Part shown: one piece after another, positions 1-7,049 of the stretch
Position numbering within the stretch: the first letter of the stretch is position 1
Layout of the letters: every line of letters starts with the position of its first letter
Assembly: GCA_938027385.1 (NCBI GenBank)
Contig: CALJBF010000259.1
Span: forward strand, 1 to 15,205
DNA from: an uncultured Porphyromonadaceae bacterium
GTDB lineage: Bacteria; Bacteroidota; Bacteroidia; Bacteroidales; Muribaculaceae
DNA length: 15,205 nt
Direction of reading: 5' to 3'
The notes under the pieces: model-generated
Seen by the model: only the letters and a program-made list of their open reading frames with translations
Database searches by the model: none
What the model was told of the DNA's origin: nothing
Translations under genes and position numbers: made by a program

Positions 1-749
1 CTGTCAGCGCCGACGACATACGCCGCCTGCACGCCCGTGCTTTCCTGGGCACGCCCCCTACCATTTATCTTGCCGGACAGATTACTGACGAACTGCTCGG
101 ACTTGTGGAGAACTGTTTCGGACAGACAGATTATACTGCCGGAAACGGAATATCCCACCGCGTGATTGCACCCGAATACAATCCCGCCGGCGACCGGAGC
201 CTGCGCCTGATGCCCGACTCGATGCAGACAGCCATCCGCATCGCCATCCCCAGCCTGCCGCGTACCGCTCCCGACTACGAAAACATGCGTCTGGCCACCA
301 TAGCGCTCGGCGGATATTTCGGGTCGCGCCTTATGGCCAACATTCGAGAGGACAAGGGGTACACTTACGGAATCTCGGCCTTCCCCACTCCGCGGCTCGA
401 AGGCACATTCATAAACATCGAGTGCCAGACCGACAACAGCCATGTTAACGATGTGCTGCGCGAGACCGAGACCGAAATCTCCCGCCTCGCCGACACACTG
501 ATGCCCGACGAGGAGATTACAGGCATACGGCGCCTGCTGCTGTCATCGCTTGCGTCGGTGCTCGACTCCCCTTTCTCGATGCTCGACTTCCACATCAATC
601 TCGATGCCCTGGGCGTGACCGGTGACAGCTACACCCGTCAGGTCGAGGCCGCCACCGCCATGACACCCGCCATTATCCGCGAGGCCACGGTGAAATACCT
701 TGTGGATGCGCCGCGCCTGACAGCACTGGCCGGAGCACCGAAAGACTGA
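1..749 (+). CDS. M16 family peptidase-like protein, C-terminal part (5' end outside window)
   Basis: The reading frame is open from base 3 to the stop at 747-749, so about 248 residues of a longer protein are visible; the GTG at 105 is an internal codon, not a start. The segment LGGYFGSRLMANIREDKGY, followed by TYGI, is the hallmark of the second (Peptidase_M16_C) half of M16 zinc-peptidase-like proteins, where the RxxKGY-TYG region contributes to substrate binding. The zinc-binding HxxEH motif normally lies in the N-terminal half, which is not in the window. It is therefore impossible to tell whether this is an active protease or the inactive partner of a pair; both kinds are common in Bacteroidota and are usually periplasmic. 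The next gene starts 45 nt downstream on the same strand with no terminator or promoter recognised between them, so they may be co-transcribed. Confidence 0.88.
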   Translation, partial: VSADDIRRLHARAFLGTPPTIYLAGQITDELLGLVENCFGQTDYTAGNGISHRVIAPEYNPAGDRSLRLMPDSMQTAIRIAIPSLPRTAPDYENMRLATIALGGYFGSRLMANIREDKGYTYGISAFPTPRLEGTFINIECQTDNSHVNDVLRETETEISRLADTLMPDEEITGIRRLLLSSLASVLDSPFSMLDFHINLDALGVTGDSYTRQVEAATAMTPAIIREATVKYLVDAPRLTALAGAPKD

Positions 750-794
750 CCTTCCCTATCCGACAGCACACCAACCATATATCAGAAAAGCAAT

Positions 795-1334
795 ATGTCA
801 TCAACAATAGAGCAGTTCAACGAGGCCACCGGCAGATGCCGCCGGTTATTCGAGGCCAAACTCAAGGATTACGGCGCGTCATGGCGCCTTATGCGCCCCT
901 CGGCCGTGACAGACCAGATTCTCATCAAGGCCGACCGCATCCGCACCCTCGAGAACGGGGCCACGGCCCGCGTAACCGACGAGAACATCACCGACGGGTT
1001 CATAGCCATTGTAAACTACGGCATCGTGGCGCTGATACAGTGCCGCCTGGGATTCGCCTCGACAAAAGACATTTCGCCGGGAGAGGCGCTGCGCCTCTAT
1101 GACGAGGAGATTGACTCCACCCGGCGCCTGATGATTGACAAGAACCACGACTATGACGAGGCCTGGCGCAAGATGCGTGTCAGCTCGTTCACCGACCTGA
1201 TACTGATGAAGATAATGCGCACCAAAGAGATCGAGGACCACAACGGCGTGGCCAAAGTCTCTGAGGGTGTCGAGGCAAATTACCGCGACATGATCAACTA
1301 TGCAGTCTTCGCACTCATCAAACTCGGCGAATAA
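795..1334 (+). CDS. DUF1599 domain protein with two tandem copies of the domain
   Basis: A 179-residue soluble protein without signal peptide or membrane segment. It consists of two homologous halves, roughly residues 21-84 and 115-178, offset by about 94 positions: D25-Y26-x-x-x-W30-R31 matches D119-Y120-x-x-x-W124-R125, T39-D40-x-IL-x-K matches T133-D134-x-IL-x-K, and N74-Y75 matches N168-Y169. This pattern is what I know as DUF1599 (Pfam has called it a nucleotide-modification-associated domain); the biochemical role is not established, and I infer none. The gene starts 45 nt after the M16-like gene, and its last 35 nt overlap the start of the following membrane-protein gene, so translation of the two is probably coupled. 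From memory, in Bacteroides this gene also precedes a BT_3928-type gene, which supports the family assignment. Confidence 0.82.
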   Translation: MSSTIEQFNEATGRCRRLFEAKLKDYGASWRLMRPSAVTDQILIKADRIRTLENGATARVTDENITDGFIAIVNYGIVALIQCRLGFASTKDISPGEALRLYDEEIDSTRRLMIDKNHDYDEAWRKMRVSSFTDLILMKIMRTKEIEDHNGVAKVSEGVEANYRDMINYAVFALIKLGE

Positions 1335-2616
1335 CACCGCCGCAGAACGGCGCCTTAGCACCCGCGTGGCCGTGTGGATACTGCGCGTGGCCGTGGGCGG
1401 ACTGTTCGTAATGTCGGGGCTGGTGAAGGCCATCGACCCGTGGGGATACGTCTTCAAGCTCGAAGATTATCTCGCGGCGTTCGGCATGGCCATACCGCGC
1501 TCGATAGTGCTTACCGGCGCGGTGCTGGTGTGCCTGTACGAGTTCATCTTCGGGCTGGTGCTTGCCACCGGATGCTGCCGTCGTGTAGCTCCCTGGGCGC
1601 TCACCGTCATGCAGGCTGTCATGCTCCCGCTCACCGCATATATCGCCATAGCAAATCCGGTGAGCGACTGTGGTTGTTTCGGCGACTTCTGGGTAATCTC
1701 GAACACGGCCACGTTCGTGAAGAATATATTCATTACCGCCGCGCTGGTGTTCCTTATCGTCAAAGGCCCCGCAGTGGGCAAGCCCGTGTTCAGAGCCCCG
1801 ATACAGTGGCTCGTGGAGGTCATCGCAGCCCTTTACCTTATTGGCGTGAGCCTTGTGGGCTACAACATGCAGCCGATGGTCGATTTCAGGCCGTTCGCCC
1901 CCGGGAAAGAGCTTGTAAAGACCGACGACGAGGCCGACGACATAAAGTTCATTTACGAGAAAGACGGACACCGCGAGACATTCGACGCCTACAGCCTGCC
2001 GGGCGACGACTGGACGTATGTAGACCGCATCGAACCTGCCGCTGCCTCCGCCAGCCATTCGCTGCACATACTTGACGATGACGGCGATGACATAACCGCC
2101 GACGTGCTCCCCGCTGAAGGCAAGCTGCTGATATGCGTGATTCCGGAACCCGGGAGAGCCGACATTTCCTACACCTATTTCCTGAACGAACTGCATGCCG
2201 CCGCCGACAGCAGCGGCATCGCCATGATGGCGTTGCTCGGCACAGGCCGCAAAGGTATAGAGCGGTGGAAGGATGTCTCAATGGCCTCCTACCCATGCTA
2301 TTCGGCTGAAGACACCGAACTCAAGGAACTCGCCCGCGGCATAATGTCGCTCGTTCTGGTAAATGACGGGCGTGTCGTTGCAAAAGCCACGCTCAGCTCG
2401 CTCGTCGGCGACGGTTCGGAAGAAGACCCCATGGCAGTCACCGAACGGCTCGCGAACGACGACAGCCGCGGCTTTTTCTTCAGGGCCACGGGTATCGTTG
2501 CCGGCATTCTCGTGCTGATCTATCTTTTCCAGGGACTTCTGCTGGCGGCGCGTGACATAGTGCGCCGCAAATGGCGCGTGCGCCACCGCACAGCCACCGC
2601 AAAAAACGAGTCATGA
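1300..2616 (+). CDS. BT_3928-type DoxX/MauE-like membrane protein
   Basis: A 438-residue inner-membrane protein. The first 200 residues hold about five hydrophobic segments (near residues 23-45, 67-90, 94-115, 140-157 and 170-188) and the DoxX-like segment SGLVKAIDPWGY. C124-G-C126-F-G-D129 resembles the paired-cysteine motif of MauE/DoxX-like proteins linked to thiol or quinone redox chemistry. Residues of roughly 195-390 look extracytoplasmic; the later part has a thioredoxin-like or AhpC-like flavour (KLLICVIPEP, MALLGTG) but no CxxC active site that I can see. A final membrane segment at about 398-415 is followed by a basic tail. The start at 1300 gives a short polar leader before the first membrane segment and overlaps the DUF1599 gene by 35 nt; a GTG at 1366 is the nearest alternative but would cut into that helix. 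The exact function is unknown. Confidence 0.8.
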   Translation: MQSSHSSNSANNTAAERRLSTRVAVWILRVAVGGLFVMSGLVKAIDPWGYVFKLEDYLAAFGMAIPRSIVLTGAVLVCLYEFIFGLVLATGCCRRVAPWALTVMQAVMLPLTAYIAIANPVSDCGCFGDFWVISNTATFVKNIFITAALVFLIVKGPAVGKPVFRAPIQWLVEVIAALYLIGVSLVGYNMQPMVDFRPFAPGKELVKTDDEADDIKFIYEKDGHRETFDAYSLPGDDWTYVDRIEPAAASASHSLHILDDDGDDITADVLPAEGKLLICVIPEPGRADISYTYFLNELHAAADSSGIAMMALLGTGRKGIERWKDVSMASYPCYSAEDTELKELARGIMSLVLVNDGRVVAKATLSSLVGDGSEEDPMAVTERLANDDSRGFFFRATGIVAGILVLIYLFQGLLLAARDIVRRKWRVRHRTATAKNES

Positions 2617-2642
2617 CATGCTTAAGAGCATGAAATTTTAGT

Positions 2643-2691
2643 TAACGCCCGAAAAATCGCTTGAAAGACGCGATTTTTCGGGCGTTATTTT
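2643..2691 (+). terminator. Strong intrinsic terminator after the BT_3928-type gene
   Basis: Bases 2643-2660 and 2670-2687 form a perfect 18-bp stem around a 9-nt loop (2661-2669), followed by TTTT at 2688-2691. It begins 26 nt after the stop codon. The T-tract merges directly into the -33 box of the next promoter. Confidence 0.9.
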
Positions 2692-2799
2692 GGCATAATT
2701 TATTGATTTTGTATATTTGCACACAAGATTTACCCAATAGGAACCGCGGCCACGCCGGGTTTCCGACCATGAAGAAACAACCAAACACAATAAATTATC
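2689..2799 (+). promoter_or_regulatory. Bacteroidota-type promoter and leader of mutAB
   Basis: TTTG at 2689-2692 and TATATTTG at 2712-2719 match the Bacteroidota sigma-ABfr consensus (TTTG, then TAnnTTTG) with a 19-nt spacer. Transcription would start near 2725, giving a leader of about 75 nt. The leader ends in an A-rich, SD-less stretch before the ATG at 2800. It also contains a possible 13-codon upstream reading frame (2769-2810) that overlaps the mutA start in another frame, and a weak imperfect hairpin around 2740-2764. I see no cobalamin riboswitch; the leader is too short for one. Confidence 0.8.
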
Positions 2800-4689
2800 A
2801 TGGCAGATAATAAAAAAGAGAAGCTGTTTGCCCAATTCCCGTCCATCGACTACGACACATGGCGGGCTAAGGTCGACGCTGACCTCAAAGGCGTGCCTTT
2901 CGAGAAAAAACTCGTATGGCGCACAAACGAAGGATTCAATGTTCAGCCGATGTACATGCGCAAGGACATCGAGGACTTCAAGACCCTGAACTCGCTCCCC
3001 GGCGAATACCCCTACATCCGCGGCACACGCGACAACAACCACTGGCTTACCCGCCAGGAGATTCTCGATACCGATCCCGCCGAGGCCAACGCCAAGGCCC
3101 GCGAAGTGCTCGAAAAAGGGGTGAACTCGCTCGGTTTCACCGTCAAGGAACCCACTAAAGAGACCGTGGCCACCCTGCTTGACGGTATCGACCTCGCCGC
3201 TGTGGAAGTAAACTTCACCGGATGCCCCAAATGCGCCCTCGACCTGGCCAAAGCGCTCGTTGAGGTGCTGAAGGAGAAAGGCGCAGAGAAGACATTCCGC
3301 GGCTCTATCGACTACAATCCGCTCAAGCCCGCGTTCCGTCACGGCAAGGAGATCAATCCCGCCGCCATCGCCGAGACCGCAAAGGCCCTTATCGATACAG
3401 TAAAGGATGTGCCTGCCCTCAAGGTACTCTCGGTTGATGCCGACGCGTTCAACAACGCCGGCGCATATATATTCCAGGAACTCGGCTACGCCCTGGCTTG
3501 GGGTGCACAGTGGATGACACTGCTCACCGAGGCCGGTGTCAGCGCCGACGAGGTAGCGGCCCGCATCAAGTTCAACATGGGCGTGTCGTCGAACTACTTC
3601 ATGGAGCTGGCCAAATTCCGTGCCGCACGCATGATTTGGGCCCAGATCGCACGCCAGTACGGCGCCGCTGACAACGCATGCAAGATGGCCTGCCACGCCA
3701 CGACCTCGCGATTCAATCAGACCCTCTACGATGCCCACGTGAACCTTCTGCGCTCGCAGACCGAGGCAATGTCGGCCGCGCTGGCCGGTGTCGACTCTAT
3801 CACAGTCACACCGTTCGACCTCCCCTACAAGCGTCCCGATGAATTCTCAGAGCGCATCGCCCGCAACCAGCAGTTCCTGCTCAAGGAGGAGAGCCACCTC
3901 GACAAGGTTGCCGACCCCGCCGGCGGTTCATATTATGTGGAGACACTGACAGTGTCGCTGGCCCAGGAGGCCTGGAAACTCTTCCTCGACATCGACGATA
4001 AGGGCGGTTTCTTCGCTTGCGTCAACTCTGGCGAGGTACAGAAAGCCGTGAACGCATCGTGCGCCAAGCGCCACGACGACATGGCACGCCGCAAAGAGAT
4101 TCTGCTCGGCACAAACCAGTTCCCCAACTTCAACGAGATGGCCGCCGAAAAGATCGAGGCAGGCTCGTCGGCAGCCGCCGAAGTGGCTGACGCAAAAGAG
4201 GGTGAAAACTGTGGTTGTGGCGGCTCATGCGCGGCCAACCCCGACCACGCCCTGGCCACCGCCCGCATGGGTTCTGACTTCGAGCTGCTGCGCCTGCAGA
4301 CCGAGCGCGCCGCCAACCGCCCGAAAGCGTTCATGCTCACCATCGGCAACCTGGCAATGCGCCTGGCACGCGCCCAGTTCTCGGCCAACTTCTTCGGATG
4401 TGCCGGTTACGAGATTATTGACAACATCGGTTTCAACACTGTTGCCGAGGGTATCCAGGCCGCAATGGACAAAGGCGCCGAGATTGTGGTTCTCTGCTCG
4501 TCAGACGACGAATATGCCGAACTGGCCCCCGAGGCGTTCCGTCTGCTTGACGGTCGCGCCGAGTTCGTGGTTGCCGGCGCCCCCGCCTGCACCGACGACC
4601 TCAAGGCACTTGGCATCAACAACTTCATCCATGTCAAGAGCAACGTGCTCGAGACCCTGCGCGGGTTCAACGAGCGTCTTCTCAAATAA
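2800..4689 (+). CDS. mutA: Methylmalonyl-CoA mutase, small (beta, non-catalytic) subunit
   Basis: At 629 residues it has the usual length of MutA subunits (about 620-640). It pairs with MutB to form the adenosylcobalamin-dependent mutase that interconverts succinyl-CoA and (R)-methylmalonyl-CoA in cytoplasmic propionate metabolism. The N-terminal two thirds form the mutase barrel (for example FRAARMIWAQIARQYG, and ADPAGGSYYVETLT near residue 370). The C-terminal part (about 500-629) is a degenerate B12-binding fold: the DxHxxG cobalamin motif present in MutB is missing, the corresponding stretch being NLAMRLARAQFSANFFG, so this subunit should not bind B12. An unusual cysteine cluster, C471-G-C473-G-G-S-C477, sits in the linker between the two domains. 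mutB follows after 25 nt. The ATG at 2800 is well placed behind the promoter and yields the conserved N-terminus. Confidence 0.97.
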   Translation: MADNKKEKLFAQFPSIDYDTWRAKVDADLKGVPFEKKLVWRTNEGFNVQPMYMRKDIEDFKTLNSLPGEYPYIRGTRDNNHWLTRQEILDTDPAEANAKAREVLEKGVNSLGFTVKEPTKETVATLLDGIDLAAVEVNFTGCPKCALDLAKALVEVLKEKGAEKTFRGSIDYNPLKPAFRHGKEINPAAIAETAKALIDTVKDVPALKVLSVDADAFNNAGAYIFQELGYALAWGAQWMTLLTEAGVSADEVAARIKFNMGVSSNYFMELAKFRAARMIWAQIARQYGAADNACKMACHATTSRFNQTLYDAHVNLLRSQTEAMSAALAGVDSITVTPFDLPYKRPDEFSERIARNQQFLLKEESHLDKVADPAGGSYYVETLTVSLAQEAWKLFLDIDDKGGFFACVNSGEVQKAVNASCAKRHDDMARRKEILLGTNQFPNFNEMAAEKIEAGSSAAAEVADAKEGENCGCGGSCAANPDHALATARMGSDFELLRLQTERAANRPKAFMLTIGNLAMRLARAQFSANFFGCAGYEIIDNIGFNTVAEGIQAAMDKGAEIVVLCSSDDEYAELAPEAFRLLDGRAEFVVAGAPACTDDLKALGINNFIHVKSNVLETLRGFNERLLK

Positions 4690-4714
4690 CTAACCATTCT
4701 TTGCGACAACAGAT

Positions 4715-6853
4715 ATGAAACCTGAATTTAAAAGCCTGAATATCATCGCCGACGCTTTTGGCCAGGCCAAGGCTCCGGCAACTGCCGGCGAGGAATGGAT
4801 GACCCCCGAACTCATCCCCGTAAAACCGGTATATACCCGCGCCGACCTCGAGGGCATGGAGCACCTCGACTATGTGGCCGGTCTGCCCCCCTTCCTGCGC
4901 GGCCCGTACAGCGGCATGTACGCCATCCGCCCCTGGACAATCCGCCAGTACGCCGGATTCTCTACTGCCGCCGAGTCGAACGCCTTCTACCGCCGCAACC
5001 TCGCGTCGGGCCAGAAGGGTCTTTCGGTAGCCTTCGACCTTGCCACGCACCGCGGCTATGACGCCGACCATCAGCGCGTAGTCGGCGACGTCGGCAAAGC
5101 CGGCGTGTCGATCTGCTCGATTGAAGACATGAAAGTGCTCTTCGACGGCATACCCCTGAACAAGATGTCGGTATCGATGACCATGAACGGCGCTGTGCTC
5201 CCCGTACTCGCCTTCTACATTAACGCCGGTCTCGAACAGGGCGCGAAACTCGAGGAGATGGCAGGTACCATCCAGAACGACATCCTCAAGGAGTTCATGG
5301 TGCGCAATACCTACATCTACCCGCCCGAGTTCTCGATGCGTATCATCGCCGACATCTTCGAGTACACCTCGCAGAACATGCCCAAATTCAACTCAATCTC
5401 GATTTCGGGCTACCACATGCAGGAAGCCGGCGCCACCTGCGACATCGAGCTGGCCTACACTCTGGCCGATGGTCTCGAGTACCTGCGCGCGGGTGTGAAC
5501 GCCGGGATGGACATAGACGCATTCGCGCCGCGTCTGAGTTTCTTCTGGGCCATAGGCATGAACTTCTTCATGGAGATCGCCAAGATGCGTGCCGCCCGCA
5601 TGCTCTGGGCCAAGATCGTGAGCCAGTTCAACCCCAAGAACCCCAAATCGCTGGCACTGCGCACACACTCGCAGACATCGGGCTGGTCGCTTACCGAGCA
5701 GGATCCCTTCAACAACGTCGGCCGTACCTGCATCGAGGCCATGGGCGCCGCTCTGGGCCACACCCAGTCGCTGCACACCAACGCCCTCGACGAGGCCATC
5801 GCGCTGCCCACCGACTTCTCGGCCCGCATCGCCCGTAACACGCAGATCTACATCCAGAACGAGACATACATCACCAAGGAGATCGACCCCTGGGCAGGTT
5901 CGTACTATGTTGAGTCGCTGACCAACGAGATAGCACACCGCGCCTGGGAGCACATCCAGGAGATCGAGAAACTCGGCGGCATGGCCAAGGCCATCGAGAC
6001 CGGTCTGCCCAAACTGCGTATCGAAGAGGCTGCCGCCCGCACACAGGCCCGCATCGACTCCGGACGCCAGACCATCGTCGGCATCAACAAATACCGTCTC
6101 GACCACGAGGATCCCATCGACATCCTCGAGATCGACAACACCGAGGTACGCAACTCACAGATCGAACGCCTCAACGACCTCAAGGCACACCGCGACGAAG
6201 AGGCAGTGAAGAAAGCGCTTGCCGACATCACCGAGTGCGTGCGCACCAAGAAAGGCAACCTGCTCGACCTCGCTGTCAAGGCCGCCGGCCTGCGCGCCAC
6301 CCTCGGCGAGATTTCAGACGCCTGCGAGGAAGTCGTGGGCCGTTACAAAGCTGTAATCAGAACAATTTCAGGCGTGTACTCAAACGAAACCAAGAACGAT
6401 CCCGACTTCATCCGCGCCCAGCAGATGGTCGAGGAATTTGCCCGTCGCGAGGGCCGTCAGCCCCGTATCATGATCGCCAAGATGGGTCAGGACGGTCACG
6501 ACCGCGGCGCCAAGGTAGTCGCCACCGGCTATGCCGACTGCGGCTTTGACGTAGACATGGGCCCGCTGTTCCAGACCCCTGCCGAGGCCGCCCGCCAGGC
6601 TGTGGAGAACGACGTGCATATTCTCGGCGTGTCATCGCTGGCCGCCGGTCACAAGACCCTCATCCCCCAGGTGATCGAAGAGCTCAAGAAACTCGGCCGC
6701 GAGGACATCATGGTTACCGCCGGCGGTGTCATCCCCGCCCAGGACTATGACTTTCTCTATCGCGCAGGTGTAGCCGCCATCTTCGGCCCCGGCACCCGCA
6801 TCCCTGCATCGGCAATCCGCATGCTCGAGATTCTTAACGGCGAAGAGAAATAA
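4715..6853 (+). CDS. mutB: Methylmalonyl-CoA mutase, large (alpha, catalytic) subunit
   Basis: A 712-residue catalytic subunit, the usual length (about 710-730). The substrate-binding barrel carries PWTIRQYAGFSTAAESNAFY and SISGYHMQEAGAT. By counting back ten positions from the well-studied Propionibacterium enzyme, the active-site residues Y89, R207, Y243 and H244 fall on Y79, R197, Y233 and H234 here, all conserved. The C-terminal B12 domain has D593-G-H595-D-R-G598, whose histidine is the lower axial ligand of cobalt, followed by the GVSSLAAGH and GGVIPAQDY segments typical of the fold. All features indicate an active enzyme. It lies 25 nt downstream of mutA and is surely in the same transcript; a hairpin terminator follows 27 nt after the stop. 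The epimerase and decarboxylase that complete the propionate route are not in this window. Confidence 0.98.
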   Translation: MKPEFKSLNIIADAFGQAKAPATAGEEWMTPELIPVKPVYTRADLEGMEHLDYVAGLPPFLRGPYSGMYAIRPWTIRQYAGFSTAAESNAFYRRNLASGQKGLSVAFDLATHRGYDADHQRVVGDVGKAGVSICSIEDMKVLFDGIPLNKMSVSMTMNGAVLPVLAFYINAGLEQGAKLEEMAGTIQNDILKEFMVRNTYIYPPEFSMRIIADIFEYTSQNMPKFNSISISGYHMQEAGATCDIELAYTLADGLEYLRAGVNAGMDIDAFAPRLSFFWAIGMNFFMEIAKMRAARMLWAKIVSQFNPKNPKSLALRTHSQTSGWSLTEQDPFNNVGRTCIEAMGAALGHTQSLHTNALDEAIALPTDFSARIARNTQIYIQNETYITKEIDPWAGSYYVESLTNEIAHRAWEHIQEIEKLGGMAKAIETGLPKLRIEEAAARTQARIDSGRQTIVGINKYRLDHEDPIDILEIDNTEVRNSQIERLNDLKAHRDEEAVKKALADITECVRTKKGNLLDLAVKAAGLRATLGEISDACEEVVGRYKAVIRTISGVYSNETKNDPDFIRAQQMVEEFARREGRQPRIMIAKMGQDGHDRGAKVVATGYADCGFDVDMGPLFQTPAEAARQAVENDVHILGVSSLAAGHKTLIPQVIEELKKLGREDIMVTAGGVIPAQDYDFLYRAGVAAIFGPGTRIPASAIRMLEILNGEEK

Positions 6854-6880
6854 GCTCATTCCACCCAATCCGTATTATCC

Positions 6881-6920
6881 GGGGCGGTGCATCGTTTTCA
6901 CGATGCACCGCCCCGTTCTA
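6881..6920 (+). terminator. Terminator of the mutAB operon
   Basis: Bases 6881-6894 and 6901-6914 form a perfect 14-bp GC-rich stem with a 6-nt loop (6895-6900). The tail after it, GTTCTA, is only weakly T-rich, so termination may be partial or depend on stem strength. Confidence 0.75.
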
Positions 6921-6962
6921 AATTCAAAAACACCTTTTTTTATACCAAAATGACGGAAATGT

Positions 6963-6995
6963 GACATATCAGCCGTTACAATTGGCTGATATGTC
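6963..6995. repeat. Perfect 12-bp inverted repeat upstream of the secreted-protein gene (candidate operator)
   Basis: GACATATCAGCC at 6963-6974 is repeated in inverse as GGCTGATATGTC at 6984-6995, with a 9-nt AT-rich spacer. It is not followed by a T-tract and lies 12 nt before a TAnnTTTG promoter box at 7008-7015, so a protein-binding site or an RNA/cruciform element is more plausible than a terminator. The right arm covers the place where a -33 box would sit. Confidence 0.6.
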
Positions 6996-7049
6996 TATAA
7001 TATTGACTATCTTTGTCATAGTCCATCTTTAATTTTAAATATTATATCA
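6982..7049 (+). promoter_or_regulatory. Probable promoter of the secreted-protein gene
   Basis: TATCTTTG at 7008-7015 matches TAnnTTTG. No exact TTTG lies upstream at the usual distance; TTGG at 6982-6985 (22-nt spacing) is the closest, inside the inverted repeat. A weak -33 box overlapped by a palindrome suggests a regulated promoter. The transcript would start near 7021, with an AT-rich leader of about 30 nt and no Shine-Dalgarno site. Confidence 0.55.

Noticed and set aside
105..749. GTG at 105 as the start of a complete small protein
   Set aside because: The frame is open upstream to the window edge and the upstream residues read as a continuous M16-type protein, so the gene is truncated by the window.
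1318..2196. Long minus-strand open frame (292 codons) opposite the BT_3928-type gene
   Set aside because: Antisense shadow with a composition unlike a real protein (many His, Gly, Val) and no promoter or motif.
2720..2799. Cobalamin riboswitch before mutAB
   Set aside because: The leader after the recognised promoter is only about 75 nt and has no B12-box-like sequence; a cobalamin riboswitch needs considerably more.
2638..3738. Long minus-strand open frame (366 codons) opposite mutA
   Set aside because: It lies on the antisense strand of an unmistakable mutA, has no recognisable motif and passes through the terminator stem; such frames are common in GC-rich coding DNA.
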